DNA from: Schauerella aestuarii
GTDB lineage: Bacteria > Pseudomonadota > Gammaproteobacteria > Burkholderiales > Burkholderiaceae_B
DNA: 64,000 nt
Direction: 5' to 3'
NCBI RefSeq assembly: GCF_009866805.1
Contig: NZ_SIZW01000042.1
Coordinates: 186,001 to 250,000, forward strand
Within the stretch, counting starts at the first letter, position 1, and every line of letters starts with the position of its first letter. The notes below the pieces were generated by a model, which searched no databases, was not told where the DNA came from, and worked only from the letters and a program-made list of their open reading frames with translations. The position numbers and the translations under genes were made by a program. Below, one piece after another: positions 26,431 to 36,390 of this stretch.

Positions 26431-26446
26431 TGGCACACATATTGCT
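26431..26446 (+). promoter_or_regulatory. Sigma-54 (RpoN) promoter of glnA
   Basis: TGGCAC-N5-TTGCT is an exact match to the -24/-12 consensus. It lies about 55 bases before the glnA start, downstream of an NtrC site, and the ntrBC genes follow glnA. Confidence 0.85.
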
Positions 26447-26502
26447 TTTGACCCCCTGTGCCAATCGAGAGGCGGTGCCCTCGACCTTTTTTTGGAGATG
26501 AC

Positions 26503-27915
26503 ATGGCAAGCCCGAAAGACGTTTTAAAGCAGATCGCTGAGCAAGAAGTCAAATTCGTTGACTTCCGTTTTACCGATACCGCCGGTCGCGAACACCACAT
26601 TTCGGTGCCGACCACCGCCGTTGACGAAGACAAGCTCGAAAGCGGCCAAGCATTCGACGGCTCGTCGATTCCCGGCTGGAAGGGTATCGAAGCGTCCGAC
26701 ATGCTGCTCGTACCCGATCTGGATACCGCGAAGCTGGATCCGTTCCGCGAAGAAGCGACGATGATCATGACTTGCGACGTCGTGGAACCGTCGGATCTGA
26801 AGGGCTATGACCGCGACCCCCGTTCGCTGGCCAAGCGCGCCGAAGCTTATTTGAAGTCCTCCGGCCTGGGCGACACCGCCTATTTCGGTCCGGAACCCGA
26901 ATTTTTCGTGTTTGACGGCGTGACCTGGGGCACCGACATGTCCGGCACGTTCGTCAAGATCAAGTCCGAAGAAGGCAGCTGGTCCAGCGCGCTGGAATTC
27001 GAAGGCGGCAACCTGGGTCACCGCCCGGGCGTGAAGGGCGGCTACTTCCCCGTGCCCCCGGTCGATTCGTTCCAGGATATGCGTTCGGAAATGTGCCTGT
27101 TGCTCGAAGAGCTGGGCGTGCCCGTCGAAGTGCATCACCACGAAGTGGCCAACGCCGGCCAGCTCGAAATCGGCACCAAGTTCAGCACGCTGGTTCAGCG
27201 CGCCGACTGGAACCAGATCATGAAGTACGTGATTCACAACGTGGCTCACGTGTACGGCAAGACGGCCACGTTCATGCCCAAGCCCATCGTTGGCGACAAC
27301 GGTTCGGGCATGCACGTGCACCAGTCGATCTGGAAAGACGGTCAAAACCTGTTTGCGGGCAACGGCTACGCCGGCCTGTCCGAGTTCGCACTGCATTACA
27401 TCGGCGGCATCATCAAGCACGCCCGTGCACTGAACGCGATCACGAACCCCGGCACCAACTCGTACAAGCGTCTGGTTCCGCACTTCGAAGCCCCGGTCAA
27501 GCTGGCTTATTCGGCCCGCAACCGTTCCGCCTCGATCCGCATTCCTTACGTGGCCAACGCCAAGGCACGCCGTATCGAAACGCGCTTCCCGGATCCCCTG
27601 GCCAACCCGTACCTGGCTTTCTCGGCCCTGATGATGGCCGGTCTGGACGGTGTCCAGAACAAGATCAATCCGGGCGATCCCGCCGACAAGAACCTCTACG
27701 ATCTGCCGCCCGAAGAAGACGCGAAGATTCCGACGGTTTGCGCCTCGCTGGACGAAGCCCTGGACGCGCTGGACAAGGATCGCGAGTTCCTGACCCGCGG
27801 TGGCGTGTTCAGCAACGACATGATCGATGCCTATATCGACCTCAAGATGCAGGAAGTCACGCGCTTGCGCATGACGACCCATCCGGTCGAATTCGACATG
27901 TACTACAGCCTGTAA
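26503..27915 (+). CDS. glnA: Glutamine synthetase, type I
   Basis: This is a 470-residue type I (beta) glutamine synthetase, which makes glutamine from glutamate, ammonia and ATP as a dodecamer. It has the [32 protein letters not shown] and NRSASIRIP motifs, and the adenylylation site NLYDLPPEE with Tyr399, so its activity is probably controlled by GlnE. The ATG at 26503 follows GGAG. Transcription is from a sigma-54/NtrC promoter. Confidence 0.97.
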   Translation: MASPKDVLKQIAEQEVKFVDFRFTDTAGREHHISVPTTAVDEDKLESGQAFDGSSIPGWKGIEASDMLLVPDLDTAKLDPFREEATMIMTCDVVEPSDLKGYDRDPRSLAKRAEAYLKSSGLGDTAYFGPEPEFFVFDGVTWGTDMSGTFVKIKSEEGSWSSALEFEGGNLGHRPGVKGGYFPVPPVDSFQDMRSEMCLLLEELGVPVEVHHHEVANAGQLEIGTKFSTLVQRADWNQIMKYVIHNVAHVYGKTATFMPKPIVGDNGSGMHVHQSIWKDGQNLFAGNGYAGLSEFALHYIGGIIKHARALNAITNPGTNSYKRLVPHFEAPVKLAYSARNRSASIRIPYVANAKARRIETRFPDPLANPYLAFSALMMAGLDGVQNKINPGDPADKNLYDLPPEEDAKIPTVCASLDEALDALDKDREFLTRGGVFSNDMIDAYIDLKMQEVTRLRMTTHPVEFDMYYSL

Positions 27916-27927
27916 TTTCGGCTTGAA

Positions 27928-27976
27928 GGGGCGGGCTCGCGACGGGCTCGCCGTGTCGCTATCCCGCCCCGGTTTT
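27928..27976 (+). terminator. Possible attenuator between glnA and ntrB
   Basis: GGGGCGGG (27928-27935) pairs with CCCGCCCC (27963-27970), enclosing a second short hairpin, and GGTTTT follows. It may cut back transcription so that NtrB and NtrC are made in smaller amounts than glutamine synthetase. Confidence 0.5.
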
Positions 27977-27980
27977 ACTT

Positions 27981-29042
27981 ATGAATGTAGACGCCCTCGA
28001 CCTTCTCGCCACCGCTGTTTTACTGCTGAACGAACAAGGTCAGGTCGATCATGTGAATGCAGCAGCCGAAGATCTTTTTGGCCGCTCTCGCAAGCAGATG
28101 TGCGGACAGCCCGCCTCAGGCCTGTTCGATAACCCCCAGGAATTAGCGTCGTCCATCGAACGCGCCGCCCGTGGCGCCGTGGCCGATGTGCGTCAATCGT
28201 CGACCTTGCGTCGCGGTACCGATCCAATCGAAGTGTCGGTGACCACCGTGTCGCTTTCGGGCCAGAAATGGCCGGTATTGATCGAGACCCGTGAAATCGA
28301 GCAACGGCTTCTGGCCGACCGTAATCACCGCCTCGTCGAAGAGATCGAAACCCATCGTCAGTTGCTGCGCAACCTGGCGCATGAGGTGAAAAACCCCCTG
28401 GGTGGATTGCGCGGTGCGGCGCAATTGCTGGAAGCCGAACTGCCCAACGCCAGCCTGACCGAATACACGCAGGTCATCATTTCCGAAGCCGATCGCCTGC
28501 AGGCATTGGTGGACCGTTTGATCGGTCCACAACGTGTGCCGCTCAATGCGCGGCCGGTGAATATTCACGAGATCTGCGAGCGCGTGTGCGCGCTGATTCA
28601 AGCCGAGTTTCGTAGCGATGTGCGCCTGGTGCGCGACTACGATGCGTCTGTGCCCGACGTGCCGGGCGACGCCGCGCGCTTGATGCAGGCGGTGCTGAAC
28701 GTCGCGCGCAATGCCGCGCAGGAACTCGTGCTGTTGCGCCGGCCCGGTGAAGAAAGCGCGGGCGTGGTCACGTTCCGCACGCGTGTCGCGCGCCAGATGA
28801 TGCTGGCGCACCGCCGCCACCGCCTGGCGCTCGTCTTGTCCATCATCGATAACGGACCGGGCGTGCCCGAAGATATCCGCGATCGACTCTTTCATCCCCT
28901 TGTCACCGGCCGTGCCGGCGGCACCGGCTTGGGCCTGAGCCTGGCCCAGGATTTTGTCCAGCAGCACGGCGGCATCATCGAATTCGATTCCCGTCCCGGG
29001 CATACCGAATTTCGCCTGGTGCTTCCGATGGAGACCGCATGA
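27981..29042 (+). CDS. ntrB: Nitrogen regulation sensor histidine kinase NtrB
   Basis: This is a 353-residue soluble kinase/phosphatase. A PAS domain (about residues 5-110) precedes the dimerisation helix with phospho-acceptor His134 in NLAHEVKNPLGG. The ATPase domain has an N-box (NVARNAAQEL), a G1 box (IDNGPGVP) and GGTGLGLSLA. It phosphorylates NtrC under nitrogen limitation and is restrained by PII protein. Its stop overlaps the ntrC start by four bases. Confidence 0.95.
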   Translation: MNVDALDLLATAVLLLNEQGQVDHVNAAAEDLFGRSRKQMCGQPASGLFDNPQELASSIERAARGAVADVRQSSTLRRGTDPIEVSVTTVSLSGQKWPVLIETREIEQRLLADRNHRLVEEIETHRQLLRNLAHEVKNPLGGLRGAAQLLEAELPNASLTEYTQVIISEADRLQALVDRLIGPQRVPLNARPVNIHEICERVCALIQAEFRSDVRLVRDYDASVPDVPGDAARLMQAVLNVARNAAQELVLLRRPGEESAGVVTFRTRVARQMMLAHRRHRLALVLSIIDNGPGVPEDIRDRLFHPLVTGRAGGTGLGLSLAQDFVQQHGGIIEFDSRPGHTEFRLVLPMETA

Positions 29043-30481
29043 AACCCGTTTGGATCGTCGACGACGATCAGGCCATCCGTTGGGTGCTCGAGAAGGCGCT
29101 GGCTCGCGCCGGCGTCACGACGCGGAGCTTTTCGCAAGCTCAGGATGTGCTCGATGCGTTGCAAACCGACATGCCCGCCACACTGGTGTCCGATATCCGC
29201 ATGCCTGGCGGAAGCGGTCTGGATCTGCTGCGGCAGTTGAAAGAGCGCCACCCGGCATTGCCGGTCATCGTGATGACCGCCTTTGCGGATCTGGATAGCA
29301 CCGTATCCGCCTTTCAGGGCGGTGCATTCGACTACCTGGCCAAGCCCTTCGACGTCAATGAGGCCGTGGCGCTGATCCAGCGTGCGGTCCAGGAATCGGC
29401 AGCACCGGAAACCGAACGCGCCGATCCCGAAGCGGCCGAGTCCGAACGCTGGATGATGACGCAGTCGTCCAGCACGGCGATGCAGGAAGTCTTCCGGGCA
29501 ATCGGGCGCTTGGCACAGTCGAAAGTGACGGTGTTGATCACCGGCGAATCGGGTACCGGCAAGGAACTTGTGGCGCGTGCCTTGCACGGCCATGGCGCCC
29601 GCCATACCGGGCCGTTTGTGGCGCTGAACGCCGCCGCCATCCCGCGCGATCTGCTGGAAGCCGAGCTGTTCGGTCACGAGCGCGGTGCCTTCACCGGTGC
29701 CAATACGTTGCGCCGCGGGCGTTTCGAAGAAGCGCATGGCGGCACGCTCTTTCTGGACGAGATCGGCGATATGCCGATCGAGTTGCAGACGCGCTTGCTG
29801 CGCGTGCTGGCAGAGGGCAATTTCTATCGCGTGGGCGGTGCCCAACCGGTGCGTGTGGATGTGCGCATCGTGGCTGCCACCCACCAGCCGCTGGAGCAAC
29901 GGGTGGAGCAGGGGCTCTTTCGCGAGGACTTGTTCCATCGCTTGAATGTGATTCGCCTGCGCTTGCCGCCATTGCGCGAACGCACCGAGGACATTCCCTC
30001 GCTTGCGCAGCACTTTCTCACGCAAAGCGCGCGATCGCTTGGCGTGCCGGTGAAGCGTCTGACCAATGAGGCGATGGTGGCCTTGAGCGGTTTCGAGTTT
30101 CCGGGCAACGTGCGCCAACTCGAAAATTTCTGTCATTGGTTGACCGTCATGGCGGCGGGGCAGATCGTCGAACCTGCCGACCTGCCACCGGAGATCCGGG
30201 TGGGCGGTCACGCGCCGATCGAAACCACCATCCGCAATGCGCCGGCTACGATGGCGGCGCAGGAGCATTGGCACGAGGGCCTGTTGCGCGATGCGCAACA
30301 TCGCCTGGATCGCGGCGAGCCGGCCATCATGGCAACCTTGACGCGACAATTCGAGCGCATTTTGCTGCAAAGCGCGTTGGACGCCAGCCGCGGCCGCCGG
30401 GTGGAAGCCGCGACGCGCCTGGGCATCGGTCGCAATACGATCACGCGCAAATTGCGCGAGCTGGGTATCGAGGACGAGTAG
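29039..30481 (+). CDS. ntrC: Nitrogen response regulator NtrC
   Basis: This is a 480-residue sigma-54 activator. The receiver domain has acidic D8-D10 and phospho-acceptor D52 in SDIRMP, with the conserved Lys in LAKPFD. The AAA+ domain has Walker A GESGTGKE, the sigma-54 contact loop GAFTGA and Walker [14 protein letters not shown] Fis-type helix-turn-helix ([25 protein letters not shown]) ends the protein. It should activate glnA through the site at 26375. The ATGA overlap with ntrB gives coupling. Confidence 0.96.
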   Translation: MKPVWIVDDDQAIRWVLEKALARAGVTTRSFSQAQDVLDALQTDMPATLVSDIRMPGGSGLDLLRQLKERHPALPVIVMTAFADLDSTVSAFQGGAFDYLAKPFDVNEAVALIQRAVQESAAPETERADPEAAESERWMMTQSSSTAMQEVFRAIGRLAQSKVTVLITGESGTGKELVARALHGHGARHTGPFVALNAAAIPRDLLEAELFGHERGAFTGANTLRRGRFEEAHGGTLFLDEIGDMPIELQTRLLRVLAEGNFYRVGGAQPVRVDVRIVAATHQPLEQRVEQGLFREDLFHRLNVIRLRLPPLRERTEDIPSLAQHFLTQSARSLGVPVKRLTNEAMVALSGFEFPGNVRQLENFCHWLTVMAAGQIVEPADLPPEIRVGGHAPIETTIRNAPATMAAQEHWHEGLLRDAQHRLDRGEPAIMATLTRQFERILLQSALDASRGRRVEAATRLGIGRNTITRKLRELGIEDE

Positions 30482-30484
30482 GCA

Positions 30485-31435
30485 TCAAGGCGGCGTCTCG
30501 GGCTGCTGCGGCAAACGGCCGCGCAGCTCGCCCAGCATCGCGGCGCGCAGACGCGGCGCAGTCAACTGCTTCAACCACCATTTCAACGCTTCGCCACGTG
30601 CGGTCTTGTTCCACGCGACCACCAGGTTTTCCGGCAGTGGATGACCGGATTCGGTCTCACGTGCCAGCAGCAGCCCTTGTGCGAGATAGGGCGCGGCCAA
30701 TGCATGCGGTACATAGCCGCACCCCAATCCCCTGATCTGCGCATCGATCTTCGCCTGCATGGTGGGCATGATCAGCATGTCCTGACTTTGCAGCAATCCG
30801 CGCGTCTGCGGCGCGATATAGCGTGACGTGTCGCCCACGACGATGGCGCAATGGGCCTGGACGGCCGCTTTGCTCAAGGGCTCGGCGGCTTGCGCCAGCG
30901 GGTGGTGGGGTGCCACGCAAAACACAAACGGCGAGATGCCCAGAGGCTGCGTGCGATAGTCGCCGGTAGCCGCCATGCCGGCGTCCGCCCCGATCACGAT
31001 ATCGGCCCGGCCCGAGGTCAGCGCATCCCAGTTGCCGCTCAGCACCTCCACCGAGAAGCGCAAACGGGTGCCGCACTTCAGGGCGTGAAAGTCGTCGATC
31101 AGGGTGTAGAGCGGTTGCCAATCCAGCACGGCGCTTACGGCGATGCGCAATTCGGCTTCCCAGCCCGTGGCCACGCGCTGTACCCGCCGCGTCAAGGCAT
31201 CCATGGCCTCCAGGATATGGCGCCCATCCTGCAGCAGGGCGTCGCCGGCCGGCGTGAGTCGCGCCCGATGGCCGCTGCGATCGAAAAGCAGTACGTCCAG
31301 GCTTTCCTCCAGACGGCGCACCGAGTAAGTGATGGCCGAGGGCACACGGTCGAGCTCGCGTGCTGCCTTGGCAAAGCTCCCATGACGAGCAATCGCATCG
31401 ATGATCAGCAGCAGGTCGGGCGTGAGGGCATTCAT
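30485..31435 (-). CDS. LysR-family regulator, YhaJ-like
   Basis: This is a 316-residue LysR protein with helix-turn-helix GSFAKAARELDRVPSAITYSVRRLEE (residues 19-44) and an effector-binding domain. The helix-turn-helix resembles E. coli YhaJ, and the divergent neighbour is a pirin like YhaK, so this appears to be a YhaJ/YhaK-type pair. YhaJ responds to aromatic compounds in E. coli; whether this one does is unknown. It is convergent with ntrC, with only 3 bp between the stop codons. Confidence 0.87.
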   Translation of the reverse strand: MNALTPDLLLIIDAIARHGSFAKAARELDRVPSAITYSVRRLEESLDVLLFDRSGHRARLTPAGDALLQDGRHILEAMDALTRRVQRVATGWEAELRIAVSAVLDWQPLYTLIDDFHALKCGTRLRFSVEVLSGNWDALTSGRADIVIGADAGMAATGDYRTQPLGISPFVFCVAPHHPLAQAAEPLSKAAVQAHCAIVVGDTSRYIAPQTRGLLQSQDMLIMPTMQAKIDAQIRGLGCGYVPHALAAPYLAQGLLLARETESGHPLPENLVVAWNKTARGEALKWWLKQLTAPRLRAAMLGELRGRLPQQPETPP

Positions 31436-31658
31436 GGAAGCATTCGCAGGATGAGGGTGCAGGGTCGGTTAAGGGCACGCCGCCCGAGCGCGGCGGTTGT
31501 TCCTGCCGGCTCGTAGCGTATTGCCAGTCGTTCAAATAAATTGAATGATGTCGTGAAATGCATTGTGCTGCAAGCGGGGCGTGGAAGCCCACAATCTCAT
31601 ACATGAGTTGCGCAGATCACATCGAGAAGCGCCAAACGTTGAGCCAAGGAGTTTCACC

Positions 31659-32357
31659 ATGATTACCCTCCGTCGCAGTGAAGAACGCGGTCACGCCAAC
31701 CATGGTTGGCTCGATAGCTTTCATACCTTTTCGTTCGCTAACTACCACGATGCCAATCACATGGGTTTCGGTCCGCTGCGCGTGATCAACGACGACCGCA
31801 TCGCTGCCGGCCGCGGCTTCGGCAAGCATGGGCACCGCGACATGGAAATCATCACCTACGTGCTCGATGGCGCGGTCGCGCACGAAGACAGCATGGGCAA
31901 TGGCTCGACCATCCGCCCGGGCGATATTCAACGCATGAGCGCCGGCCGCGGCGTGATGCATTCGGAATTCAACCCGCAGCCGGATGCCGGTACGCATCTG
32001 CTGCAGATCTGGATTGAACCGGATGTCACCAACATCGAGCCTGAGTACGAAGAAAAGCGATTTCCGGAAGTCGAGAAGCGTGGCCGCTTCCGCCTGGTGG
32101 CGTCGCCTGACGGCGCCGAGGGTTCGGCCCGCATCCATCAGAATGCCCAGTTTTATGTGGGTCTTTTCGATGGCGATGAGTCGGCGACCTACACGCTGGC
32201 CGCAGGCCGCCGCGCCTGGTTGCATGTCGCGCGCGGTGAAGTGTCGGTAAACGGTCAGGCCTTGGGCCCGGGCGATGCCGCGGCGATCGAAGATGCCGAT
32301 ATGGTTACGCTCTCGGACGGCCGTCAGGCAGAAGTGCTGTTGTTCGACCTGCCGTGA
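31659..32357 (+). CDS. Pirin-family bicupin protein
   Basis: This is a 232-residue YhaK/pirin-like bicupin. The N-terminal cupin carries the metal ligands in GFGKHGHRDMEI and ends with RMSAGRGVMHSEFN, the family signature; the C-terminal cupin is smaller. Some bacterial pirins show quercetinase activity; function here is unproven. The ATG at 31659 has AAGGAG upstream. The divergent LysR gene probably controls it from the 223-bp intergenic region, which includes the A/T-rich stretch around 31530. Confidence 0.88.
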   Translation: MITLRRSEERGHANHGWLDSFHTFSFANYHDANHMGFGPLRVINDDRIAAGRGFGKHGHRDMEIITYVLDGAVAHEDSMGNGSTIRPGDIQRMSAGRGVMHSEFNPQPDAGTHLLQIWIEPDVTNIEPEYEEKRFPEVEKRGRFRLVASPDGAEGSARIHQNAQFYVGLFDGDESATYTLAAGRRAWLHVARGEVSVNGQALGPGDAAAIEDADMVTLSDGRQAEVLLFDLP

Positions 32358-32396
32358 GGCTTGGGCCGCCGACGCGCGATCGCGTCATGCGGCCTG

Positions 32397-33191
32397 CTAC
32401 TCGCCCGGTGCCACGACGCGCCCACGCTGCAAAGCCTGGGCGCGTTGTTCTGCCAGATGTTCGCGGCGCACGAACTGCGCAACGAACGCATCGACGGGAT
32501 GATGATGCAGGTTGTACGGCGTATCCCACTGCACCACATGGCCGTTCTGCATGACGCCGATGCGATCCGCGATGGCAAACGCCTCGGCCTGGTTGTGGGT
32601 GACCAAAATGGCCGTGTGACCGGTCGCCTTCAGAATGTCGCGCACTTCGAACGCCAGTCGTTCGCGCGTGTCCACATCAAGATTGGAAAACGGTTCATCC
32701 AGCAGCAGCAGGTCCGGCTCGGGCGCCAGGGCGCGCGCCAACGCCACGCGTTGCTGCTGACCGCCCGACAATTCATGCGGATAGTGGGTGGCCGACGCGC
32801 CCAACCCCACCATGTCGAGCAATGTGCCAACGCGCGCGCGGCGTGCGTCGCGCGTCAGTTTGCGAAGCCCGAATCCCACGTTCTCCGCGACGGTGAGATG
32901 GGGAAAGAGGGCGTAGTCCTGGAACATCATGCCCACGCGCCGGGTTTCGGGCGGGCGATGCACGTAGGCCGAGGAAAGCACTTGGCCGTCGAGCGAGATA
33001 TCGCCGCTGCGCACCGGTTCGAAGCCGGCGATCGCGCGCAGGATCGTGGTCTTGCCGCAGCCCGATGCGCCCAGCAGGCAACCGATGTGGCCGCTATCCA
33101 GGCTGAGCGTGATGTCGTCGACGACGGTGCGCAGCCCTTGCGGCGTGTCGTAGGCGAGCGTGAGATGTGTGAGATCGAGTTGAGCGGACAT
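32397..33191 (-). CDS. fbpC: Iron(III) ABC transporter, ATP-binding protein
   Basis: This is a 264-residue ATPase of the FbpC/PotA group. Walker A is GASGCGKTT, with the Q-loop MMFQDYALFPH, signature LSGGQQQR, Walker B LLLLDEPFSNLD and LVTHNQAEAFA. Most FbpC proteins have about 350 residues with a C-terminal TOBE domain; this one stops shortly after the ATPase core, so the TOBE domain is absent. It starts 5 bp after the permease stop and ends the fbpABC operon. Confidence 0.88.
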   Translation of the reverse strand: MSAQLDLTHLTLAYDTPQGLRTVVDDITLSLDSGHIGCLLGASGCGKTTILRAIAGFEPVRSGDISLDGQVLSSAYVHRPPETRRVGMMFQDYALFPHLTVAENVGFGLRKLTRDARRARVGTLLDMVGLGASATHYPHELSGGQQQRVALARALAPEPDLLLLDEPFSNLDVDTRERLAFEVRDILKATGHTAILVTHNQAEAFAIADRIGVMQNGHVVQWDTPYNLHHHPVDAFVAQFVRREHLAEQRAQALQRGRVVAPGE

Positions 33192-33196
33192 GCGTG

Positions 33197-34876
33197 TCAA
33201 CGGCCTATTTTCAATTGCGTGCGCGCCAGCAGCACCACGGGCAGCAGGCCGGCGAGCACGATGATCAGCGCGGCTACCGCGCCTTCTTCGTATGTGCCTC
33301 GCGCCGCTTCGGCATACAACCACGTGGCCAGGGTGTCGAAGTTCATCGGGCGCAACAGCAGCGTGGCGGGCAACTCTTTCATGGCATCCACAAACACCAG
33401 CAACGCGCCTGTGGCAAGTGCCGGCCGTAATAGTGGCAGATGCACGCGCCATAGCGTACGCCCGGGGGGCTCGCCCAACAATCGTGAGGCTTGTTCGAGC
33501 GATGCCGGAATGCGGGCAAGGCCGGCTTCGATGGCGCCGGTGGAGATCGCCAGGAATCGCATGGTGTAGGCAATCACCAGGGCGAGCGAAGAGCCCATCA
33601 AGAACAGGCCCGTGGTGCCGAAGGTGGCGGCCAACGCACGATCGAACAGCGTCAACGGCGCGAGCAGTCCGATCGCGAGCACCGTACCCGGCAAGGCATA
33701 GCCCAGGCTCGCCACGCGCGCCATCAGGCGGCCCGGTTGCGCGCGTGCGCTTTCACGCAACTGCCGGCCCGCCCAGGCAACGATCAGCCCCGCGATCAAC
33801 GTGACCACGGTCGCCACCAGGGCGAGCGTGAGCGTGTTGCGCGTGCTGGCCAGCAACTGCGCCGAGACGCCGCCGACGAGGTGCAGCCGTTTGCCGGTCT
33901 CGACCATGAGATACACGGCCGGCGCCACGAAGCCCAGCACCACTGGAATCCAGCCCAGCACGATGGCGCCGAAGGCGGCCGCGCCGCGCAGACGGCGAGG
34001 CTGCATGGGCCGCATCCGTTGCGTGTTCGCATAACGTTGCCGACGCCGGCCGTGGCGTTCGAACAGAATGAGCGCCACCACGATGATGAGCATCGAGAGC
34101 GCGATTTGTGCCGCGCCCGCGAGATCGCTGCGCGTGACCCAGGTGGTGTAGACGGATACGGTCAGCGTTTGTACACCCAGGAATTCGGAGGCGCCGATAT
34201 CGTTGAGCGTTTCGAGCAGCGCCAGGCTGACGCCCACGGCGACCGCCGGGCGTGCCAACGGCAGCATCACGCGAAAGAACACACCAAACCTGCCGTGGCC
34301 CAGCGTGCGCGCGGCCTCCAGCAGATTGGCCGCCTGCGTCATGAACATCATGCGTGTGCTGAGGTACACATAGGGATAGAGCACCACGCCGAGCACAAAA
34401 ATGGCGCCGGGCAGGGCGCGCAAATCCGGCAGGCGGAATTGCCTTGGGCTGTCGTAGCCCAGTACGGCGCGCAAGGCGGTCTGGATGGGGCCGATCGGGT
34501 GCAGCAGATCCAGGTAAGCGAAGGCGACGATGTAGGTAGGCACGGCCAGCGGCAGCAGCAATGCCCAGGTGAGTACCCGCTTGCTGGGGAAGTCGAACGC
34601 CGTCACCAGCCACGCGCTGCCGGTGCCGAGCAGCGTGACCACCACGCCCACGCCTGCCAGCAATGCCAGCGTGTTGAGTGCGGCGTCGGGCAGGACGAAA
34701 CGGGCCAGATGCAGCCAGTGCGCAAGACTTTCGGTGCCGCCCAAGGCGGCGTAAGCCAGGGCAATCACCGGCAGCGCCACCAACAAGGCGATTGCGCCGG
34801 CGGCCAGCAGCCAGCCCCAACCGCCCTCGGCGCGATGCGTGAGAGACCAGCGACGGGAAGAGGGAAGAAGCGCCAT
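33197..34876 (-). CDS. fbpB: Iron(III) ABC transporter, double-length permease
   Basis: This is a 559-residue inner-membrane protein with two binding-protein-dependent transport domains fused in tandem, as is normal for FbpB/SfuB. About twelve hydrophobic helices are visible. The ATPase-docking loops include EAARTLGHGRFGVFFRVMLPLARPA in the first half and EQASRLLGEPPGRTLWRVHLPLLRPA in the second. A basic cytoplasmic linker (FERHGRRRQRYANTQRM) joins the halves. It passes ferric ion from FbpA into the cytoplasm. Confidence 0.93.
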   Translation of the reverse strand: MALLPSSRRWSLTHRAEGGWGWLLAAGAIALLVALPVIALAYAALGGTESLAHWLHLARFVLPDAALNTLALLAGVGVVVTLLGTGSAWLVTAFDFPSKRVLTWALLLPLAVPTYIVAFAYLDLLHPIGPIQTALRAVLGYDSPRQFRLPDLRALPGAIFVLGVVLYPYVYLSTRMMFMTQAANLLEAARTLGHGRFGVFFRVMLPLARPAVAVGVSLALLETLNDIGASEFLGVQTLTVSVYTTWVTRSDLAGAAQIALSMLIIVVALILFERHGRRRQRYANTQRMRPMQPRRLRGAAAFGAIVLGWIPVVLGFVAPAVYLMVETGKRLHLVGGVSAQLLASTRNTLTLALVATVVTLIAGLIVAWAGRQLRESARAQPGRLMARVASLGYALPGTVLAIGLLAPLTLFDRALAATFGTTGLFLMGSSLALVIAYTMRFLAISTGAIEAGLARIPASLEQASRLLGEPPGRTLWRVHLPLLRPALATGALLVFVDAMKELPATLLLRPMNFDTLATWLYAEAARGTYEEGAVAALIIVLAGLLPVVLLARTQLKIGR

Positions 34877-34892
34877 GGGGGATGAATGCGAA

Positions 34893-34914
34893 AAGGCGGC
34901 CGGGGGGCCGCCTT
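34893..34914 (-). terminator. Intercistronic hairpin between fbpA and fbpB
   Basis: A perfect 9-bp GC-rich stem (34906-34914 with 34893-34901, four-base loop) is followed on the minus strand by TT and a short C/T stretch. It lies just past the fbpA stop and could act as a partial terminator or stabilise the fbpA message. Confidence 0.6.
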
Positions 34915-34936
34915 ACTACTGCGACCTCACGCCGGC

Positions 34937-35980
34937 TTAGTTGTCGAAGCCGACCTTATCGACCAGTTCGCTGGCTTGTTTGCGGTGCTTGGCGATCTCG
35001 GTCACCGAGAGCGGATCGATCTTCAACTCGCCGAAGCTGGCGACCACCGGATCCAGCTTGATGCCGCGGCGAACCGGGTACTCGTAATTGGCCTGGGCAT
35101 AGAGCGCCTGGGCAGGTTCGGAGACCAGATACTCGAGCAGCTTGACCGCGCCTTCCTTATGCGGAGCATGCTTGGCTACCGCCGCACCACTGATGTTCAC
35201 ATGCGTGCCGCCGCTTTTTTCATTGGCGAACGTGGGGCGGATCACCTTGATCGCATCGCCCCATTTACGCGCATCGGTGCCGGGTTCGGCGTTCTTCATT
35301 TGACCGACGTAATACGCGTTGGCCAGACCGATATCGCAAATGCCGCCCAGAATATCGCGGGCCACGTCGCGATCGCCGCCGGTTGCCTTGCGGCCCAGAT
35401 TGGCCTTGACGTCGCGCAACCACTTTTCGGTTTTCTCGGCGCCGTCGTGCGCAATCATCGCAGCGATCAATGCGGTGTTGTAAGGATGTTGACCGGCGCG
35501 GATGCACACCTTGCCTTTCCATTTCGGATCGGCCAGCGATTCATAGGTGAAGCTGGTGAGCGGCAAATCCTTCTCGACGTACAGCACGCGATCGCGCAGC
35601 GACAGCGCAAACCATTGGCCATCGGTGCCGCGCAGGTTGGCGGGGATTACGGATTCGAGCGTCTTCGAGCTGACGGGCTGGGTGACGCCGCCTGCCACCA
35701 GATCGAGCAGGTTGCCCACGTCCACCGTCATCAACACGTCGGCAGGCGACTGCGCACCTTCGGCTTTGACACGTTCAAGCAGCCCGTCCTTGACGAAAAC
35801 GGTGTTGACCTTCACACCGCTTTCCTTGGTATACGCATCCAGCAGCGGCTGAATCAGCTTGGGCTCGCGGGTGGTGTAGAGGCTGACCTCTTCGGCCGCC
35901 ATGGCCGGCGCCATCGATACCAGACCGCCGGCCAAAGCCAGCGCACTCAACAAGGGACGAAGAAAAGGGCGCGATTGCAT
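34937..35980 (-). CDS. fbpA: Iron(III) ABC transporter, periplasmic binding protein
   Basis: This is a 347-residue ferric-ion binding protein. The signal peptide runs to AMA-AEE (about residue 28). The mature protein has SLYTTREPKLIQPLLDAY, MTVDVGNL and the C-lobe tyrosine pair region ANAYYVGQM typical of FbpA/FutA iron ligands. The ATG at 35980 gives a proper signal peptide; longer in-frame starts add residues that do not. A Fur-box-like site lies 31 bases upstream. It heads the fbpABC operon. Confidence 0.92.
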   Translation of the reverse strand: MQSRPFLRPLLSALALAGGLVSMAPAMAAEEVSLYTTREPKLIQPLLDAYTKESGVKVNTVFVKDGLLERVKAEGAQSPADVLMTVDVGNLLDLVAGGVTQPVSSKTLESVIPANLRGTDGQWFALSLRDRVLYVEKDLPLTSFTYESLADPKWKGKVCIRAGQHPYNTALIAAMIAHDGAEKTEKWLRDVKANLGRKATGGDRDVARDILGGICDIGLANAYYVGQMKNAEPGTDARKWGDAIKVIRPTFANEKSGGTHVNISGAAVAKHAPHKEGAVKLLEYLVSEPAQALYAQANYEYPVRRGIKLDPVVASFGELKIDPLSVTEIAKHRKQASELVDKVGFDN

Positions 35981-36010
35981 CAGGCGGTCTCCAAGCAGGC
36001 TATCGGTAAC

Positions 36011-36023
36011 GTAAATGATTATC
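36011..36023. promoter_or_regulatory. Fur-box-like site upstream of fbpA
   Basis: GTAAAT-G-ATTATC is a 6-1-6 inverted repeat matching 11 of 13 bases of the Fur core (GATAAT-N-ATTATC). It would place Fur repression over fbpABC expression. Confidence 0.6.
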
Positions 36024-36371
36024 AACAGAGACGCGGACGATACTGGATTGCTGCGGGCTTTTCAACTTATTGTCAGGCGGGCAGAGGCGCTGAGATCCCG
36101 CCAAGCGCTGATGGGTCGGAGCATCGGCGGCGATTGCGAGGCGGCCTGTCGGCCATTGCGGCACGTCATCGAGGCGTGTTGCCGTTATAAAACAACAGGT
36201 TATCGCTACCTTTGTCGACGATGGCTGACGCATTCCTGTCCATTTTTCGGCACCCGAGGTATCCCGCAGGCCGCGCCGCGTATGGCGATCCGGCCCATCC
36301 GGCCCGACAGACCGCGTCGCTTATGCCTTGCGGCAATATGCATATGAGAAAAACATCCCTAGGTATCGTCG

Positions 36372-36390
36372 GACAATGAGAATTGCTATC
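36372..36390. promoter_or_regulatory. Fur-box-like site upstream of fpr
   Basis: GACAATGAGAATTGCTATC matches 14 of 19 positions of the classical Fur box. It lies 44 bases before the fpr start, with the -10-like GTAAAAT just downstream. Confidence 0.6.

Noticed and set aside
26524-27882. 452-codon minus-strand frame over glnA
   Set aside because: It is the antisense shadow of glutamine synthetase and has no recognisable domain.
28892-30370. 492-codon minus-strand frame over ntrC
   Set aside because: It is antisense to an intact NtrC gene with all motifs; the composition is rich in His, Arg and Gln as in shadow frames.
33491-34885. 464-codon plus-strand frame over fbpB
   Set aside because: It is antisense to a complete FbpB permease and contains only low-complexity Gln/Arg/His-rich sequence.
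36000-36233. 77-residue minus-strand frame upstream of fbpA
   Set aside because: It overlaps the control region with the Fur-like site and resembles no protein family.
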